DNA of 64,000 nt from Lamellibrachia satsuma (taxonomy: Eukaryota; Annelida; Polychaeta; Sabellida; Siboglinidae), in the NCBI GenBank assembly GCA_033239005.1, contig BSQZ01000106.1:274001-338000 (forward strand), given 5' to 3'. Under the pieces are notes generated by a model, which saw only the letters and a program-made list of their open reading frames with translations, searched no databases and was not told the DNA's origin. Below are positions 40,042-64,000 of the stretch, one piece after another. The position numbers and the translations under genes are program-made. Every line of letters begins with the position of its first letter. Positions within the stretch are counted from its first letter, which is position 1.

Positions 40042-41623
40042 CAGACACCAGTAGGTCCTGGCCGCTTACAATGGTACATTGCAACACATAAAAAGAAGTG
40101 TGATGTATATATTTGACATTGTCACAATGCCTGTATGTGTTGTGTTTTATTTGTGGATGTTCTGTCAGTACGCTGAGGGCACGTTTCTTATGAAAAACGT
40201 CTACCCATATTTATTAACCACGCACACGCCAGTGCGTCGGCGCTACTGTGTATGCGTAACAACATGTGACACGTGTGTTTTACTAACTTACTTATCATAA
40301 AAAGCCTAGTCACCATTTGCATATGAAGCCCACTATTGGCCGAGCCTCAGTAAGCAAGTAAGTATGTGCACAACCCATACGGCTGAACTAGACGGTTTCT
40401 GACAGAACACGTGTTGCGCTGTGTGCATTCACGTAAAATAGCATTAGAAACTTAAATAATTTATTTTATAATAAAACAATTTAGCATAATAGGAAAGCCG
40501 GAATATCGGATGATCACACAGCTACCTGCATAAAGTGGCGTATATAATTGACAGCAGTGGGTGCTTTTGCGTATTACAGTTATTAATGTTTGCAACATAT
40601 CCGATACCTGACGTCACACGAGATACTTAACCCCAGTACTGCCATCATATATGTGTCCAGAAGGTCGCTTCGATTCAATGTCAGACTTAGACGCAAGTAA
40701 ATAAAACTTTTAAACCTGACAGTATAATTACCAATTACTTATTAGAATCGTTGTTCATCAGTTCACTTGTTGCTTTAGTTTAATCGTCAAGCTTCCGAAC
40801 ATTGTTGAGAACTTGTCAAACGTAGAATGTATTGGAGAGAGCGCACGGCGAGTATCATTGGTTAATTGATGTGAAGCTAGTTGTGTTGTTATATAATTAA
40901 AATGCCCCCAATTCTATGTATTTTTCGATCTAAACGTATATTTAAATTAACAACGTTATACGGAAATTAGACAGACCACTATATCATCCTATGAAAAACG
41001 TTATCGGTATATTTCACCTTTAAAGGTGAATATTTCTTATAAATTTACTCATAGCTAAAAAGCACATGCCCGTAGCCATGGGGGTGGAGTGGCGGGGTTC
41101 GCTCCCCCTCACCCCCGCCCCCGCCCCCGCCCCCGCCCCCGCCCCTGCTAGGCTAAATGGCCACCACTAACAACTAGACTTTGTTAACTACATCCGGAGT
41201 GAAAAGTGATGGAAGAAGATATTTCTGACTGATCTGCTGATCCACTAGAGGGGCGGGGTGGGTGGGAGCGGTCTGCTAATCAAACACAAAACAAACTGTT
41301 TGCACTGGTAGTGTTCTCCATTGTGTCACACTGGTGTGTCGCAATCTTCTGTCGTCGGTGCTCATACAGTTGATTTACTCACGCATACCGGGTTTTACAT
41401 TTATATGTTACGAATGGTCTATTACAACCATTGATAGCCAAAGAGGTCTTGTTACAAGGTAACGTCATGATAAGATATACCTGCTGTACTATTCTGCACT
41501 GCACTGTACTGTACTGTACTGTACTGTATTAACAGCAGTAACGACTTAGTTTTTAGGGTTTAGACATACCACTTCAAATGACGTTTATCTTATATCAAAT
41601 CTACACGAAATGTCTAAGTGAGA
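39406..41623. other. Probable intron 1, simple repeats only
   Basis: Holds a CACG/GCAC microsatellite (39968-40041), a CCCCCG tract (41108-41146) and a short GTACT repeat (41497-41526). No gene. Confidence 0.6.
41108..41146 (-). repeat. (CCCCCG)n, G-quadruplex-prone on the minus strand
   Basis: Five or more runs of at least four C separated by single G. The opposite strand meets the usual four-G-run rule for quadruplex formation. Confidence 0.8.
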
Positions 41624-41846
41624 TTAACATTGTGTTCATGTTAACATTGTGTTCATGTTAACATTGTGTTCATGTTAACATTGTGCTCGTGTTAACATTG
41701 TGTTCGTGTTAACATTGTGTTCATGTTAACATTGTGTTCGTGTTAACATTGTGTTCGTGTTAGCATTGTGTTTGTGTTAGCATTGTGTTCGTGTTAACAT
41801 CGTGTTCGTGTTAACATTGTGTTCGTGTTAACATTGTGTTCATGTT
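41624..41846. repeat. 17-bp minisatellite abutting a splice acceptor
   Basis: About 13 copies of gttaacattgtgttcrt. The array stops about 10 bases before the AG at 41855-41856. Confidence 0.93.
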
Positions 41847-41943
41847 GTCGTCTCAGTTCGCTCCACGTTCACGCCATTGCCACAGGACCTGACTTGATCA
41901 TGCGCCTCAAGTTCGCCTCCTAGAAGGACCCCTGAGGAAAAAC

Positions 41944-64000
<22,057 letters not shown>

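Overview
The window is animal (metazoan) nuclear DNA: intron-rich, AT-rich, and crowded with tandem repeats and retrotransposon debris. Two protein genes are clear, both on the + strand. The second is a myosin motor joined to a chitin synthase membrane domain. That architecture is known from molluscs and close lophotrochozoan relatives, so the organism is most probably a mollusc. I cannot name the species.

Region 1 (1-5884) holds the last five coding exons of a ceramide glucosyltransferase (UGCG), ending at a stop at 5882-5884. The 5' part of the gene lies before the window. Region 2 (5885-26.5 kb) has no convincing host gene. It contains UGCG 3' flank, eroded non-LTR retrotransposons (one inserted inside another at 13.8-16.85 kb), an imperfect inverted repeat built on an unrecognised decayed reading frame (16.9-19.6 kb), long TA microsatellites, and SINE sequence whose head has expanded into a minisatellite (25.7 kb). 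Region 3 (about 26.55-41.86 kb) is probably the promoter, a non-coding first exon and a 15-kb first intron of the second gene. It holds a 2.4-kb tandem segmental duplication, two further SINEs and several minisatellites, including a 52-bp satellite with 8-unit higher-order structure. Region 4 (41.94-64.0 kb) holds 23 coding exons of the myosin-chitin synthase: start codon, P-loop, switch I, switch II, one IQ motif, a proline-rich then acidic linker, and five likely membrane segments. The catalytic glycosyltransferase domain lies beyond the window.

The most unusual signal is that tandem arrays in both genes are built from exon-intron junctions. Five arrays, with units of 72, 30, 136, 34 and 55 bp, each contain a splice site plus the adjoining exon bases, giving from 1 to about 46 decoy splice sites beside the real one. 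In four of the five, using a decoy would quickly bring a stop codon. In the 30-bp array the first few decoy donors would instead insert a varying number of in-frame 10-residue repeats into the myosin motor. Whether any decoy is used needs RNA data.

The two genes have unrelated cellular roles: glycosphingolipid synthesis in the Golgi, and chitin synthesis at the plasma membrane, possibly guided by actin. I see no evidence that they are co-regulated. Coordinates of exons come from reading the translation across GT/AG sites by eye; repeat copy numbers are counted from period and length.
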